Shown: positions 1-14,200 of the stretch, piece by piece
How positions within the stretch are numbered: the stretch's first letter is position 1
How the letters are laid out: each line of letters opens with the position of its first letter
Assembly (NCBI GenBank): GCA_949825045.1
Contig: OX463832.1
Span: 19,958,552-20,022,551, forward strand
Reading direction: 5' to 3'
Length of the DNA stretch: 64,000 nucleotides
Source: Argyresthia goedartella
Lineage: Eukaryota > Arthropoda > Insecta > Lepidoptera > Argyresthiidae
Program-made: the position numbers and the translations under genes
Notes under the pieces: generated by a model
Seen by the model: the letters and a program-made list of their open reading frames with translations, nothing else
Database searches by the model: none
Told to the model about the DNA's origin: nothing

Positions 1-117
1 TATATCAAAAAGCCGAGAGGGGTCGAGCGATAAAGTTAAAATAATCGTGTAGTACCTACCGAAAGTGGAACAACTACTGGGCCTTGCTAAAAAAATAGAC
101 TAGTATATAATCGCACA

Positions 118-366
118 GCAAATATACTGATTTTCACAGCAAAAAGGACCAGCAAAAACACTTTTTATTTTTTAAGTATTTTTGTTGCTCTTACATGTTC
201 AACCTAATACGAAGGATAAAGGGAGCTTCGCTTCGCCCACCCCCTTTACCCTTCACCTAAGCTACCACAGTAGTATTGCCCTGATATTTGCTGTAAAAAT
301 CTGTATATTTGCTGTAAAAATCAGTATATTTGCTGTAAAAATCAGTATATTTGCTGTGCAAATCAG
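118..366 (-). repeat. Rep-3 dispersed repeat
   Basis: Minus-strand copy of the element containing the GGTGAGCGAAGC-type motif, followed by a short local repeat of TATTTGCTGTAAAAATCAG (about four units, 287-366). It matches copies at 17130, 45308 and 59930. Confidence 0.7.
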
Positions 367-1033
367 TATTATTGATGTGCTGTTTAATATTTCCCAAAAA
401 AAAATACGTAGTTCTTTTGATTTTATTTCGTGAAATTTTGGGCTATTTTATTTTTTGGGTAATGGATGTTTTTTTTTTAATAATATTTAAAATAACACCC
501 CGTGTGACGTCACTATCTCACAATTTTGGGACGGTTGCACTTGAGGCTGGTTGTTTCCGATTATAAAATAGACGACTAGACGATCAATATTTGTTTGGTT
601 TTTACTGACATCTGCGTTATCGATTGATACTTGACAGTTTTACAGAACATCCAACTTGGTGAACGGAATTTGAACAAACTACGCCGTAGACAAATTAAGT
701 ACGTTGTGTTTTATGGATATTTCAGTAACCCAGTTATATTTTATGATATGAATAACGGAATTTAGATAGAAACACAATTAATCTCGAAATGGTTTTCTCA
801 GTTCATTTGCATATTTTTACACGGCCCAATGCTAATTTCATTCCTACCCTTATACGTCAACTAATTCATTTTCTTAATATACATAAAATAATTACGAGAA
901 ACATACATACACGCCTTTTTCCCGGAGAAGGGATAGGCAGAGAGAGACTAAAGAAGACTAAAGACTCCATTTGCTACGAATCCTCGAATACATCTCTCGC
1001 AGCCTCAAAATTCACAAGTCTCTTCATACAAGT
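367..1033. other. AT-rich stretch, nothing recognised
   Basis: AT-rich sequence downstream of hand. Open frames of up to 84 codons show no motif and are not supported as genes. A minus-strand AATAAA appears near 446 and could serve as a distant polyadenylation signal for hand; that is only a possibility. Confidence 0.4.
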
Positions 1034-1294
1034 TCACCGGTAACTGATAAAGATATCTTCAGGCCAAGTTGTTCTCTTGTTCCCCCTCCAGGGGGCACTC
1101 AGCGCCAAGAAACCTTCAGTAATTAATCGCCAATTTGGTCTTTGTAGGATCTTCTTGGGGGACCTCGTCCGACGGCTCCATTTTACACCGATTGTAAACA
1201 TCTGTTTCGACAATCTCCTTACATACAACCTTTCAACGTGACCAAACCATCTAAGCTGGCCTTTCTCTATTCGAACAACATTCGCCGGAAGCAA
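1034..1294 (-). pseudogene. LINE reverse transcriptase C-terminal fragment (RTE/endonuclease-RT type)
   Basis: An 86-codon frame includes GQLRWFGHVERLYVRRLSKQ followed by RRTRSPKKILQ. This resembles the RWFGHVERM...RLTKQ...GRPRK region common near the C-terminus of RTE-like non-LTR elements in insects. The catalytic domains are absent, so it is a small relic. Confidence 0.55.
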
Positions 1295-1348
1295 TATCTA
1301 ATAATAATAGAGGCCATTCTGGCCGAACGGAATTAGTGCAAAATAGAA

Positions 1349-1745
1349 GTTTATGTGACTGCTACATAATGGAGGGCATTAATACTCGAGAATGGGTTTA
1401 TGAAACGAGCCGAAGGCGAGTTTCATAATAATATCACTCGAAAGTTTTAAAGTTACATACACTAGTTTATCTACACACATACCCAAGCTCTCTTTGATGT
1501 GTTCAGGAACCGCATGTTCGACCGCCATTGTGGCATTGATCATTGCTCTGCAGATATTTAGCTTGTTCAGTAGTACCAACTTCACAGACAAACTAGGGGT
1601 GGCACGCGGTGGGCGTCGGCGTTCGAAATTTGAATGTCATAATTTGACAAATTTTGGTACATTATGGTCATATTCAGATAAGAAATTAGTTTTTACCAAG
1701 AAGTTTATCAATATGCTGGTCGTAACATGTGGTTTTTGGATGTAC
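1349..1745 (+). repeat. MITE-1 copy
   Basis: Begins AGTTTATGTGACTGCTACAT, includes the XhoI-type CTCGAG hairpin module and the GTTTATCTACACACAT terminal region, and is truncated after the CGTAACATGTGGTTTTTGGA stretch. Confidence 0.8.
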
Positions 1746-1796
1746 GAGTCCAGAATATAATTTTTCCGCCTGAGAAATCAATAACCAAAACAAGTG

Positions 1797-1834
1797 GCGA
1801 AGGTGCTATTTTGAGGTTAGAAGGCGGAAAAATA
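1797..1834. repeat. Short motif shared with 30399-30431
   Basis: GCTATTTTGAGGTTAGAAGG and flanks occur here and at 30403. It is part of an unnamed dispersed repeat. Confidence 0.4.
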
Positions 1835-2012
1835 GTTAACAAACAAAGGTCTCAGCTTTTTTGTTTTTTATCAAGCAAAACCATATGGGTAACTGAAAAT
1901 ATTTTGCACTCATCCGGCTCAGCCAGAATACCCTCATGAAGTATCCGTAATTGAATACAATTATTCAAATGACAAGTTGGCCTTACTTCCCTCAATCAAA
2001 TCGTCAAAGCAA

Positions 2013-2090
2013 GAGCGTCTGTGGTCTATTTACCAACACGCTCGCCTTTCAGGCTGGAGAACCGGGTTCGAATCCGACCAACGAGATTTA
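2013..2090 (+). repeat. tRNA-like SINE head, solitary
   Basis: Contains a B-box-like GGGTTCGAATCC and an A-box-like TGGTCTATTTACC. There is no full cloverleaf and no body, so it is read as a SINE remnant rather than a tRNA gene. It lies in the probable 3' UTR of hand. Confidence 0.4.
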
Positions 2091-2122
2091 AGTAAGTCAT
2101 GTGTTTTCGGTGGATGTGCTTG

Positions 2123-2224
2123 CTAGGTTTGTAGATTTTGTTCGTTCTTCAGCTCCAAAGCCCACACGTGCTGGGGCCAGCCGGTCCTGCCTTTGCTCCT
2201 TTTGTTATCTGTCGCCGACTGTAC
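2123..2224 (-). CDS. hand: hand exon 6 (C-terminal signature and stop)
   Basis: The acceptor is CTGTCCGTCCACAG (AG at 2225-2226). There are 33 codons then TAG at 2123-2125. It encodes [10 protein letters not shown] then [16 protein letters not shown], the conserved Hand C-terminus, and ends NEQNLQT. Phase 0 matches exon 5. No AATAAA or ATTAAA on the minus strand is seen in the first ~1.5 kb after the stop, so the 3' UTR is long, uses a variant signal, or is spliced. Confidence 0.95.
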   Translation of the reverse strand, partial: VQSATDNKRSKGRTGWPQHVWALELKNEQNLQT

Positions 2225-5200
2225 CTGTGGACGGACAGACAAACTATTTGTTGAAACAAACAAGACACAATCTACAACCCACATTTGAATAAACATTTTT
2301 GCTGTGTGGGAGCGGGGTCATATAAGTCAGCGATGAGCTACGATAACTTGGCGCGCCCCTTCACAACACCATAGCAGGGGGGTCTCACTGTACAGTTTAG
2401 GTACGTTCGACCGGCCAACCCGACGGGCGGTGTTGCCGCTCGCTTGGCTGGCAGTCGCCTCGCGCGCTAGCCGCTCCTCATAAGCAACTTTTCTGTGTTT
2501 TTGCAACAACAATGACTTAAGTACCTAACATTTCAGGGTGCCTAAGGGAATTGTTCACAAATAAAATTCGATTCTTTTTAATTGAATACCTTTTTTTTTA
2601 ACTAAAAGTAAACACATTAGAGCCAGTATAAAACAAATGACAATTACATAAGTAAGGAGTTAGGTACCTACCTAGCCTTAGAATTTACCAATAGCCTGAA
2701 TAAGTACAAATAACACCTCTCTTACACAGAGTGGACTAAAATTCACAAACACAAATAATCGTACGTATACATAGGTAACCCTAGCTTGATCAAGCGAGAC
2801 AGGAGTTTACAGGACGACCTTGTGATGTCAGAGTAAAACAAGCTCTCAGGCGTACATAGTGATGCGGCGCAATCTAGCCTGCACGGGCGGGGCAACCGAT
2901 TCTGTAGGTGCTTAGCGATTGTTGTAGGTAGCGCAGGTGAGAGCTAGATTGCGCTTTATTGTCGCGCAGCGAGAGTAGCTATTTATTTAAGAGCATTTGA
3001 GGAGTAATCTTTCTGTACGTAGTACTATGAAGTATTCTGTGACCATAAGTAAGGTACGCTGTCACGCTCGCCCGCATCGCTCTCGCTCTCTCACCGGCGG
3101 GTAGTTTATCTGCAGGTCACAACATTACACTCTAATACAGCCCCTACGACAAAGAGTTATGGCCTACTGTCGCTCGGCAAGTCGTCGCAGCTATTAGTTC
3201 AAAAACTAAAACATCGCGCTCTCACCACACAACGCCTGGACCTGGTTATGTTGTATCGCGATTTTGAACCTTAGGCCATGGTAATAAAGTTCAAAACCTA
3301 TAACGGGCAAGTGACATCAATAGATGTCGCCAGGCGTTGAGAGGAGAGTAAATAACCACCAGACGGAATTTAGCGAACAAGAATAAGTAATACTGGGTGA
3401 CATTTAATTAGCTGATATTTGATTAGCTAATTAGCAATATGAACAACTTTCCCAAAGAAACATATGGTCGTAAATGAAAAAAATATCGTCCCGCAGTACA
3501 GTGACCCGATCAGCTGATTACAAGTTACTATGGGAGACCCAATTTTTTTTTTCGTTTGCGACCATATTTTTCTTGGGGAGAGTTGTTCATATTATGGGTA
3601 CTATCATTCCCCAAAATGTGGTCAGCTAATTAAATGTCATCCAGTACGTATAGTCAGGTTATAATCTGAGTTTTTTTTTCTCGTTAGTTTACAAACTATC
3701 GATAAATTGTAAACTGTACCGTACTTCTGACGATATGGCGCGTTAGTTATTAATAAAACCATAAAATTGTGAACTGGTTTAAACTTGAATTGCAAACGAA
3801 ATAACAGGGCAAACACTGCGGCAACTTAGGTCAAGACTAGAGGGGGCGAGCGCAGCGAAGCCCACGAATAGACTTCTCGTTAGGTTGATATGTAAAAACA
3901 AAAGAAACGTAAATTCTAAACCCTGTCAGTCTGGTTAACAGTTTTTCGATGGTTTTAATTTATAAACTATCTAACGGTTTTGACAATCTTACGGTGACAT
4001 ATATATTTGTCTCCGTAAGCTAATTAACTCTTTCGCGAACGCTAACCGAATGGCGCGTATTACGTTTTGGACACTAAAATTTTGTATGGGAAACATGTAA
4101 ACACTAGAGAAGTCGTGTCCGTTTGCCGGTACTATTAATTATGGAGAACAACCGGGCCGCCATATTGAATTTAGTATCACGTGACATATCATTTAATCAG
4201 TGGACGATCAAGACGCTTCTAACGATACCTTTTTTGTTAAATTATGTTAAATAGTTTAAGATGTTCTGAAGGAACAAATGAACATACTACATATAAACCA
4301 TAGCGTCACGCCTTTTACCATAAGGGATGGCAAAGCACAGTTGTGCCCACGTTTAACCAGCTATTCAATACTCTTTATTGCGTGACAAGGGGGCAGCCCA
4401 TCGCCGCAACTTTTCTGAACTTTATTGACTTTTGTCGCAAATTTGCATTACTTATTACTTTTATCTACACACATATCATAAGCTCTCTTTGATCTCTCAC
4501 ACTAACATAGATTAGGAAATTCTCTTTTTGTACTAACAATACTATGGAACCGTGTTTTCTGAAAATAAATGTTTTATTATTATTATTATTATATCATAAA
4601 CCCTCTTTACTGCGTCCAAAAACCGCACGTTACGACCAGCATAGTGATAAACTTCTTGGTAAAAACTAATTTCTTATCTGAATAATTGATACATTATGAC
4701 CATAATGACAAATTATGATATTCAAATTTGGAACGCCGACGCCTGCCCGCGTGCTTCCCTAGTTTGTCTGTGAAGTTGGTACTACTGAACAAGCTAAACA
4801 AGAGCAGATCAATTATATCAATGCCACAATGCCGGTCGAACATGCGGTTCCTGAACAGATCAAAGAGAGCTTATGATATGTGTGTAGATAAACTAGTGTA
4901 TGTAACTTTACATAATTAGGCAGTTTTAATGCCCTCCATTAGCTGTCACATAAACTACTATTAAAAATGTGTTCCAAATATGAATCAAATCAATCTTTCT
5001 CTCAAATAAATTAAATGCGCCTGCTATTACAAACTACCTATAGAAAATATTGACCAAAAATTATAGATAATATTAATAATGATAATTGATTATTTTCCCT
5101 TAAACATACATACACCATTTGCTTGCACTCGTGACGTTTACACAACAACGCGTTGTCAAACCCGGAACTGATTGTTTAGAAGCCCGCCTCATAATGTTAC

Positions 5201-8200
5201 AAGAAACATGTTTAACATAAAACGAGACTATTAAAAAATAAAACTGAAACCGTAAGCTTCCCTTTTCGGACAAAAAAGGTCGGAGTTTGTAACTTATTCC
5301 GTCTCGAAATAAAAATGGGGATGGCATGTGAAATTAAATAGAACCTTATAATCTGCAGCTCGATTCAATCTCTGAGGTGTTCCCCACCGATACAATTTGT
5401 TTGAAGTTCGCACACGGTCCGACGTTAAATGCGTCGTCACGTGACCCATCGGAATAGGGTATTTGACAAGGTAGTCCAATAAATCTAGAAACGTGTCTCA
5501 AGCTGAACTTGAAACTTGAATGTTTCCAGCAGTTGAATTTTATAAACTCATTTTTGTGTTAAAAAGACAGCATTTGACTATGACGTCACATCCTAGTATT
5601 TCACAGAACTCGTGAACAAAATTACCATTTTGACAGTTCCTAAAAAGTATCTATTTTGACTAGCAGTCAAATACCGTATTGCATGGCGGCGGTAGGATAC
5701 CCGCGCGTATCAAATTCGAGTCGCCTTCTATTAGTCCTGTGTGCAGAATGCCTAAATGGTATTGATTTTCAAAGGTAAAATTACATATATCAGAACCTAT
5801 TAAAACTATTGACATGGTTATAATATTGAAAATGGTATTGCGACTGGGGTACCAATGCAATTTTGAATTTACAAATATCAAAATGGTGATTTGGTTCATT
5901 CAAATCATTCAAATAACTGTCTCAATTGAAATCAAAAGGAGCTCTGAAGGCGACTACCATCCTTCAAAATGTTAATATGATTGCCATCCGGATTCATAGA
6001 CAGAAAGAGAATCGAGCTACCACATTAAAGAAAAAAGCCCGCTAAAGAAAAAAAAGTTTTCTATACTCAGATAAACAGACTGATAACTTCAGTATTTGAC
6101 ATTTCACTCGAACAAATTCTGTCAAATTCCTGAAGAAAACAGACAGGTTAACATTATCTGAAGAATGATCAATCGGCCGTTAGGCGTAATGCGGAACCCG
6201 GTCACGTTCACCAAAACCTCGCCCTTAGCGGGTGTTGGCCCTGAAGTTTTTCTACATTTTACAAGACGCTGATTGTTAGCAGGTGCCAGCTCCAGGCTGA
6301 ATGCCGGCAGTGATCCTTGACTTCAAGTGTGCGAGAAAAAAAGTCAAAAAAGTCAAGATGGCTACCGCAACAAGATAACCCGAGATAATCTTTGGCGCGC
6401 GTTTTTGAAGGATTTAAACTTATTTGGCAAAAAGAGTTAGGCTATATGCACACTGATTGATCAGTGACGCTAATTACTGATTAGTTTGCTTTGAGTACTT
6501 CTTCTGTAATCAAATGTTTCACATACTATAATAATAATAATACCCTGGACACTATTTACACACATTGATCTATCACCAAACTAGGATTCCCTGTATCTCG
6601 GGTACTAGACAACGATACACATACTTATATAGATCAATATTATACTGAGATAGATAAACAACCATGACTAGGGTACAAACATCCGTTCTCATCAAACAAA
6701 TATTTGCCCCCACCGGGACTCGAACCCGGGACCCTTGGCTTTGTAGGCAGGGTTACTGCCGACTCGGCCATTCGGGTCGTCTGTTGTTGTTGATTATCTG
6801 CTTTATCCTAAAACCAAGTAGCCGTCGATACTTTGAAAAAAACCCCGAAATATTAACATTTACATACAGGCATATACATTGCTTCTGTGGTGTGGGGGCA
6901 CCAGGATACCCTGTGGTAACCAGAAACAGTGACGTCACACACATACAAACATCCAAGACCTGGGGTTTTTCTTTCTTTACCCCCAGCCCGGGATCGAACC
7001 CGGGACCTCTCGCGTGATAGGCCGAGCCACAGCCGCTGTGCCACAGAGGTGGTCGCATGTCGAGCATGCATACCAACATGCTATAGACCACAAAGCAACA
7101 ATGACAGCGCAGCGAGTGATTAGGAGTCGCATCAAGTTACAAATACCATCAACACCCCGATAATGATTACAAATCGAGGCGATACAGTTGGCTGCAGACC
7201 GAAAGCTAACTCAACTTAGTGTAGCTTAGCTCGCATAGCTGATGCAGGTTTTCATTGGGAAATACTAAACTGCACATCAAAAATACTGATTTACAAATAT
7301 CAGGGCAAAATGCTTATCCTTCGTGTTAGGTTGAACATGCAAGAACAACAAAATATACTTAAACCTTAAACTTGAGTACACATAAAATATTTTATCTACA
7401 CACGTATCATAAGCCCTCTTTACTGCGTCTAAAAACCGCACGTTAAGACCAGCATAATGTAAAACTATTTAGTAAATACTAATTTCTTATCTGAATTTGT
7501 ACATTATGACCATAATGTGTAAATTTTCTACATATTATGACATTCAAATTACGAACGCGGACGCTCGCCTAAGTGCCGGTAACTAGGGGTAGATTGTCTG
7601 TGAAGTTGGTACTACAGAACAAGCTAAACTAAACAACTGCAGAGATAAGATCAATGCCACAATGCCGGTCAAACATGCGGTTCCTGAACACATCCAAGAG
7701 AGCTTAAGATATGTGTTTAGATAAACTAGTGTATGTAACTGTACATAATTAGGCATTACAAATCAAATCAAAATCAAAAATCATTTATTTCCATAGGATG
7801 TTGTTACATCACTTAGATCCGTCATTACATTTTTTTGGGTGAGTTCACTAACACAATGGCGGAATCTGTGGAGAAGAGCTCACCGAAGAAACTCCACAGT
7901 CGTCGCATCTTTTGCGTTTCCTTTTTTAAATAAAATATTGTCAAATTACAAAATGAATGCTAATTATATATCGAAACAGCCTGTTACTCAAACAATCTAT
8001 TCCCATGGACATCTGTCCTCTAAGTAATCAGATATCCTATAGTAACCTTTTTTATACAATTTCTGTTTTATTATTATTTTAAACTTGTCTAAAGGTAAGT
8101 TTTTAATATCAGTAGGGACCTTATTGTAATAGCGTATACAATTGCCTTTAAAAGAATTACTAATTTTATGTAGTCGGCTTACATAAGCAACCAACTTGTC

Positions 8201-11200
8201 TTTATTTCTAGTATTAAAATTGTGTATATCACTGTACTTCTGAAAATTAGTTATATTTCTTTTTACATACACAAGATTGTCATAGATATATTGAGACACA
8301 AATGTCAGAATATTGATTTCTTTAAACTTTTCCCTCAGTGACACTCTACACTCAGAGAAAAATCGGCTAACAAAGCGACAATAAAAGCTTTGTTAGAATT
8401 TTATTGTTACCGCACGTAAGTGCATCGTCGCTGCAGCTATAGGCCCATAGTTGCTGTGGCAACTTTTTTATTGTTGAAATTATTTTTGTTATTTTAGCTA
8501 AAGACACGTAGATACGGTAACTATGTTAAAAATGTTTAAACGGGATAACAAAGGCATGGTGTCAACTTATCAACGTTATGAAGTGATATTGTAGCAAAGT
8601 TTAATCTATCAAAATAGGCATTGTAACTATGGCTAAATGGTGTTGTTGACACGGCAACGTTATGAAGTGATGTTACAGCATAGTTTAATCTATCAAAATA
8701 ACAGTTGTTACTACGGATAAATGATGTTGTTGATACGGCAACGTTATATACTAACAAAATACGAAGTAGATGTTTTGACAAAGTATTCTTAGATAAAATT
8801 ACAAAGTGACGTCTTATAATTGTTCTCGCAAGCGCAAACTGTTTCTCCTATTCTGCCAGTTTCAACGTGGATGTCGTGCAGAGAAGTAGTGTTTGTGCTC
8901 AAGAGTGATATGAAATATGGCATTGGAGACTTTTTTAACAGAAAATAAACTGCGGCATCTGCTGCAGTCTATGCTTGGTAAGTAACAGTGCCCTAATACA
9001 ATTATGAGGTTCATGTCGTTGACCCGTTGTCGTTCACCGTCTTGAATCCAGAAACCCACAAAACAAAATCGCGATAGATCTGCTGCAAGAAGACTCCAAC
9101 CTCATGCAACAATGGTCGCAACAATGGAACTCAACAATGGCCGGCAAATTAGGCTCAGATCTTGTTCCAGGCTCCAAACTAAAGGGGTCCCAGCTGCCAA
9201 GGCGCGACTGGTGTAACTTGAACAGACTACGAACGGGACTACGCATGGACGCTGTGCCCAATATAAACATCGCTGCGGCTGGATAGACTCCCCTACTTGT
9301 ACCTGCGGAATTGAAGTACAAGACATCCAACATATTATCTCTGAATTCCCAGAAACGCGATATACCGGGGGACCTCCCGAGGACCTGATCAAGCTTACTG
9401 ACGAAGCCACCGAGTGGCTTAAATCCCTTAATATTAACTTGTAATTTGGTATGAACTGTTTACTAATGCCATAGGAATAAATAAGTAAAGTAGAGATTAT
9501 TACATACTTTTGATATAAATATTTTCTTATTTTCTTTTAGGATTCTCAAATACCTCTATCCTCTTATCGTATCTTGTGCTACCCAAGCAATGTACTATAT
9601 TGTAGATTACAATCCCTTCACTTTGTAAATGGTACACACAAAAATCTATATTCCTCAAAGCTTCTGCCTATATATTGTTACAGGTATACGTACCTTGACC
9701 GGAGTGCTCTGTGTATGCACCATACAGATGTATGGTGTACATTAAACATAGCTCAGGGTACGCATACTCCTGGAATAATAGTCAGAAGCTTCGGGGAGTA
9801 TATAATATTTTTTCATGGTATACCATTAACAAAGTGCAGGGATAAGATCAGCCATGTTACTTTGATAGAGCAGCAAAATATATACGAGAAAAGTAACTTT
9901 GTCGGAGAAGCAACGGTGAATTGATAAAAGCACAAAGGAAGATAGCTAATTTAACAAAACAAAGTTAGATCCACGGACAGTAAACCTTTGTCTTTTTAGC
10001 AAAACCCCTTGTCATCGGGACAATATACCTTTGATATGATAGCTTAAGGCATTTGTCATGGGAACAAAAGGACAAGAAATCATATAGTGACACGAACAAT
10101 TTTAGCATTGTGATTTCAACAATGTTTTATTGCTATTGCATCAAAATTGATGAATTTACTTAGTAATAATAAAAACGTTGTCCTCATAACTATGCACCTT
10201 TGACGGCTGTCCAGCATCAAAGTTTTTTTGTTGCAATGGCAATATTTTTTTGAGAGTGTAGGCCCTAATCTATAAATTGCACGAACAGCCCGTTTCTGCA
10301 GAATAAATATACTATTAGCATTCGCAGCGTGACCCCACAATAAAATACCATAGGTCATTACAACTCTCGAGTGATATTATTATGAAACTCGCCTTCGGTC
10401 CGTTTCATAAACCCACTCTCGAGTATTAATGCCCTCCATTATGTAGCAGTCACATAAACTACTATAAAACATAAAAGGTGTTTGTTTTTGCTGATCCTTT
10501 TTTGCTGCGATTAAATACTAACCGGTTTCATTTAGTTAGCAAAGTTAGCAGTCTGCACACAAGTAAGGAAAATTAACCAAGTTAAAAACTTAATAAAACC
10601 GACTTTAAGTTGAAGCCCCATTTCTTCCCCCCGGTCGGCATGCGAATGAAGTCTGTGTACATGAGAAGTCCTCATCAAAACCTTTGCTGCACGGAACCAC
10701 ATACCAAAACGTCATCTGTGTATATGTTTTGTTTTTGTTGATTTTTCAAAATGCGCTAAATCATTTTGATAAAATTTATTTGGCGCTACCTCTGAAGTAT
10801 GACCAGCCAATCAAAATAAGAATCATCAAAAACGATTAATAATTGACGGGATAGACGCGTATCAAGCATTAAAAAAAACGGTAAAGTAAGAGTCGAACTC
10901 GCGCACGAAGGGTTCCTTACCACCGTACAATGGTGTGGAGTGAATAGTTTGGATTTTACATAGCAAAATTATGTTTACAAAGTTATTGGTGCTGCTACTT
11001 TCACACTCCATGCACGTAACCAGGTGCATTCATAAGTTTGTATCTGGTATTGAAATAATTGTTGTATGGGAGCCGCCTTAAATATTTATTTTATTCTGCT
11101 TTTCAGTGTTTGTTGTTTTAGCGGCAACATAAATACATCGTTCTGTCAAAATTTCGACCGTCTCACTATCACGGTTCATGAGATACAGCCTGGTGACAGA

Positions 11201-14200
11201 CGGACGGACGGACGGACAGGGAGGCTTAGTAATAGGGTCCCGTTTGGCTCCCTTTGGGTACGGAACCCTAAAAACCAGTCGAATTGAGAACCTCCTCCTT
11301 TTTGAAGGCGGTTGAAAGCTGCGAGGTAAGCTTAACGAGCTTAGGTAGCTTAGCTTTTGGTCTGTAACTAGTAGCCATATACGTATTTCTAAATGCAAAT
11401 CAAAATCATCCAATCACTTCGCAAGAAAGATATTAAGCTCGTGTAAAATAGGAGAGTATCGATTATTATCAGCAAACTAAAGTAAGCCAACAAAGATGGA
11501 AAGCATGCGACCCGAATGGCCGAGTCGGCAGTGACCCTGCCTACGAAGCCTGGGGTCCCGGGTTCGAGTCCCGGTGGGGGCAAATATTTATTTGATGAGA
11601 ACGGATGTTTGTACCCTAGTCGTTGTTTTTCTATCTAAGTAAAATATTTATCTATAGGACACTATTTACACTCATTGATCTAGCCCCAAACTAGGATTCC
11701 CTGTATCTTGGGTACTAGACAACGACACACATACTTATATATATAAATATTGTACTAGAGAGATAAACGACCATGACTAGGGTACAAACCTCCGTTCTCA
11801 TCAAACACATATTTGCCCCCACCGGGACTCGAACCAGGGACCCTTGGCTTCGTAGGCAGGGTCACTGCCGACTCGGCCATTCGGCTCCCTGTTAACCGGG
11901 AATAAACATGCTCTTTTCGAATAGATGTGATGCAAACTCCTTCGTCGTTGACCTCTTTGGGCACAACTTTGCCGCTGCCGCCCCATGTGGTACAAGCTGA
12001 GTATCGTTGTTACTTAGATGCTAATCAGCCTGGCAGAGTCCTAAGTTTCACTTGATGGCGCCCGGTTGAGTCTCAAGTGCTGTGCATTCCACCACATGCT
12101 GCATTTAGATACTGTATGACTGCACTCACAGATAAGATTATCTCAATTACTCGGCTGTTTTCCCTCGTGAAAGGTCGCTGAAGTGGATGCTTTGATTTAA
12201 TGAGTATTTTGGTTGAAACATCGGTGACAATAGAAAGTAATATATGAGAAAGAAAGAAAATGATAAATGAATCACAGAAACAAACCGCTCCAAAAATCTC
12301 CCGGTCCGAATGTGATTTAAAGTATTTATCTACACACGTATCATAAACCTTCTTTACTGCGTACAAAAACCGCACGTTACGATCAGCATAATGTTAAAAT
12401 ACTTGGTAAAAACTCATTTCTTATCTGGAAAACTACACATTATGACCATAATGTGTAATTTACCTACATATTATGACATTCAAATTTCGAACGCCGACGC
12501 CCGCCTGCGTGCCGCCGTACTTTGTGTGTGAAGTTGGTACTACTGAACAAGCTAAACAAGTGCAAAGGAATTATCAATGCCACCATGCCGGTCGAACATG
12601 CGGTTCCTGAACACATTAAAGAGAGCTTATGATATGTGTGTAGATGAACTAGTGTATGTAACTGTACATAATTAGGCATTAAAACTCTCGAGTGATATTA
12701 TTATGAAACTTGCCTTCGGCTCGTTTCATAAACCCACTCTCGAGTATTAATACCCTCCATTATGTAGCAGTCACAAAAAATACGATTTTAACCCTCTCAT
12801 CAGCCATAAAATATATATATATATATATATATATGGCTATAAAAAGCCAAATTGTTATGGCGGCCAGCCACATTACCGATTGTTTTATGTTTTTCATTTA
12901 CTCAGTCAGTCGACCAATCAATTGTGAGATACCAGAGAGAAGGTACGTTAATCCTCTATTTCCGGTCAGTATTGCCAGTGACAAAAAAGATTTGTGGGTA
13001 GTAGTAATTATGTTATAAATATAAATATTATTCCAAGTCCATACTAGGTGTTCCTAAGCGAGTGGACAGGTTTACTTGAACCTGCGTGGGTAAATACTGG
13101 GACGTTTGAATGATGATTGAGAATGGGAAATATTAAACTGCACATTAAGAATACCGATTTGTACATCAAATATCAGGCCAATATGCTGCAGTAGCTTCGC
13201 GAATATTTATCCTTCGTGTTAGGTTGAACATGTAAGAACAACAAAAAATACTTAAAACACATACCTAAGTAGCAGTGAAGAAGCGAGCAACCGTATTCCG
13301 CGTGTCCAACGAGGTCATTTTCCATCCTCGCTCATGGTTTGGTTGGGAGTCTCTTATTGGGGCTCAACTGAGGTACATTTTTGTGAGAAAGGCATAAAAA
13401 CGAATGCAGTTGTGTATCAAAATACAGTCCTCAAGAACCTTGTGGAACCTGTTTCTCATACCATGTTTAATAACAGGCACTGGGTATTCCAACAAGATTC
13501 TGCGCCAGCTCATAGAGCGAAAAGCACACAAGACTGGCTGGCGGCGCGTGAAATCGACTTCATCCGGCACGAAGACTGGCCCTCCTCCAGTCCAGATTTG
13601 AGTCCGTTAGATTACAAGATATGGCAACACTTGGAGGAAAAGGTCTGCTCAAAGCCTCATCCTGATTTGGAGTCACTCAAGGCAACCTTGATTAAGCCAG
13701 CCGCCGATATTGACATGGACCTCGTTCGTGCTGCGATAGACGACTGGCCGCGCAGAATAAAGGCCTGTATTCAAAATCGCGGGGGTCATTTTGAATAAAC
13801 TTTATTACCATAAGAATCTATGTTTTATTAAGTTCATTTTGCTATATAAATGTTTACATAAATAATAAACATGTCTAAATTATTTCATATTGCACATGTG
13901 ACAGAACTTATGACCTGACTATGTATATGGTTGTCTAGTACCCAAGATACAGGGAATTCTAGCTTGGGGCTAGATCAATGTGTGTAAATAGTGTCCATTA
14001 AATATATTAAATATTAAATTAATTCCATAACGTTATACGGCTATAACGTTATTATCTTAGATTTATAGCGCTATATTCAGTAGCGCTATGTACAAAATAA
14101 CGTTATCATAACGTTATAGGGCATCTCTTTCACGCCCTCACTCCTTCGTTATAGTCCACCTTTTTCACGCATCGCGCGCTTGAGTAGTGTAGGTACCTAA

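Noticed and set aside
6700..6780. tRNA genes (also at 11508, 21240, 50780, 54007, 56450, 59080)
   Set aside because: tRNA-like heads with B boxes, but each is joined to the same body and ATT tail; acceptor stems do not pair. They are SINE heads.
9574..9924. 116-codon plus frame as a gene
   Set aside because: No motif and no supporting context beyond a chance pyrimidine-AG upstream.
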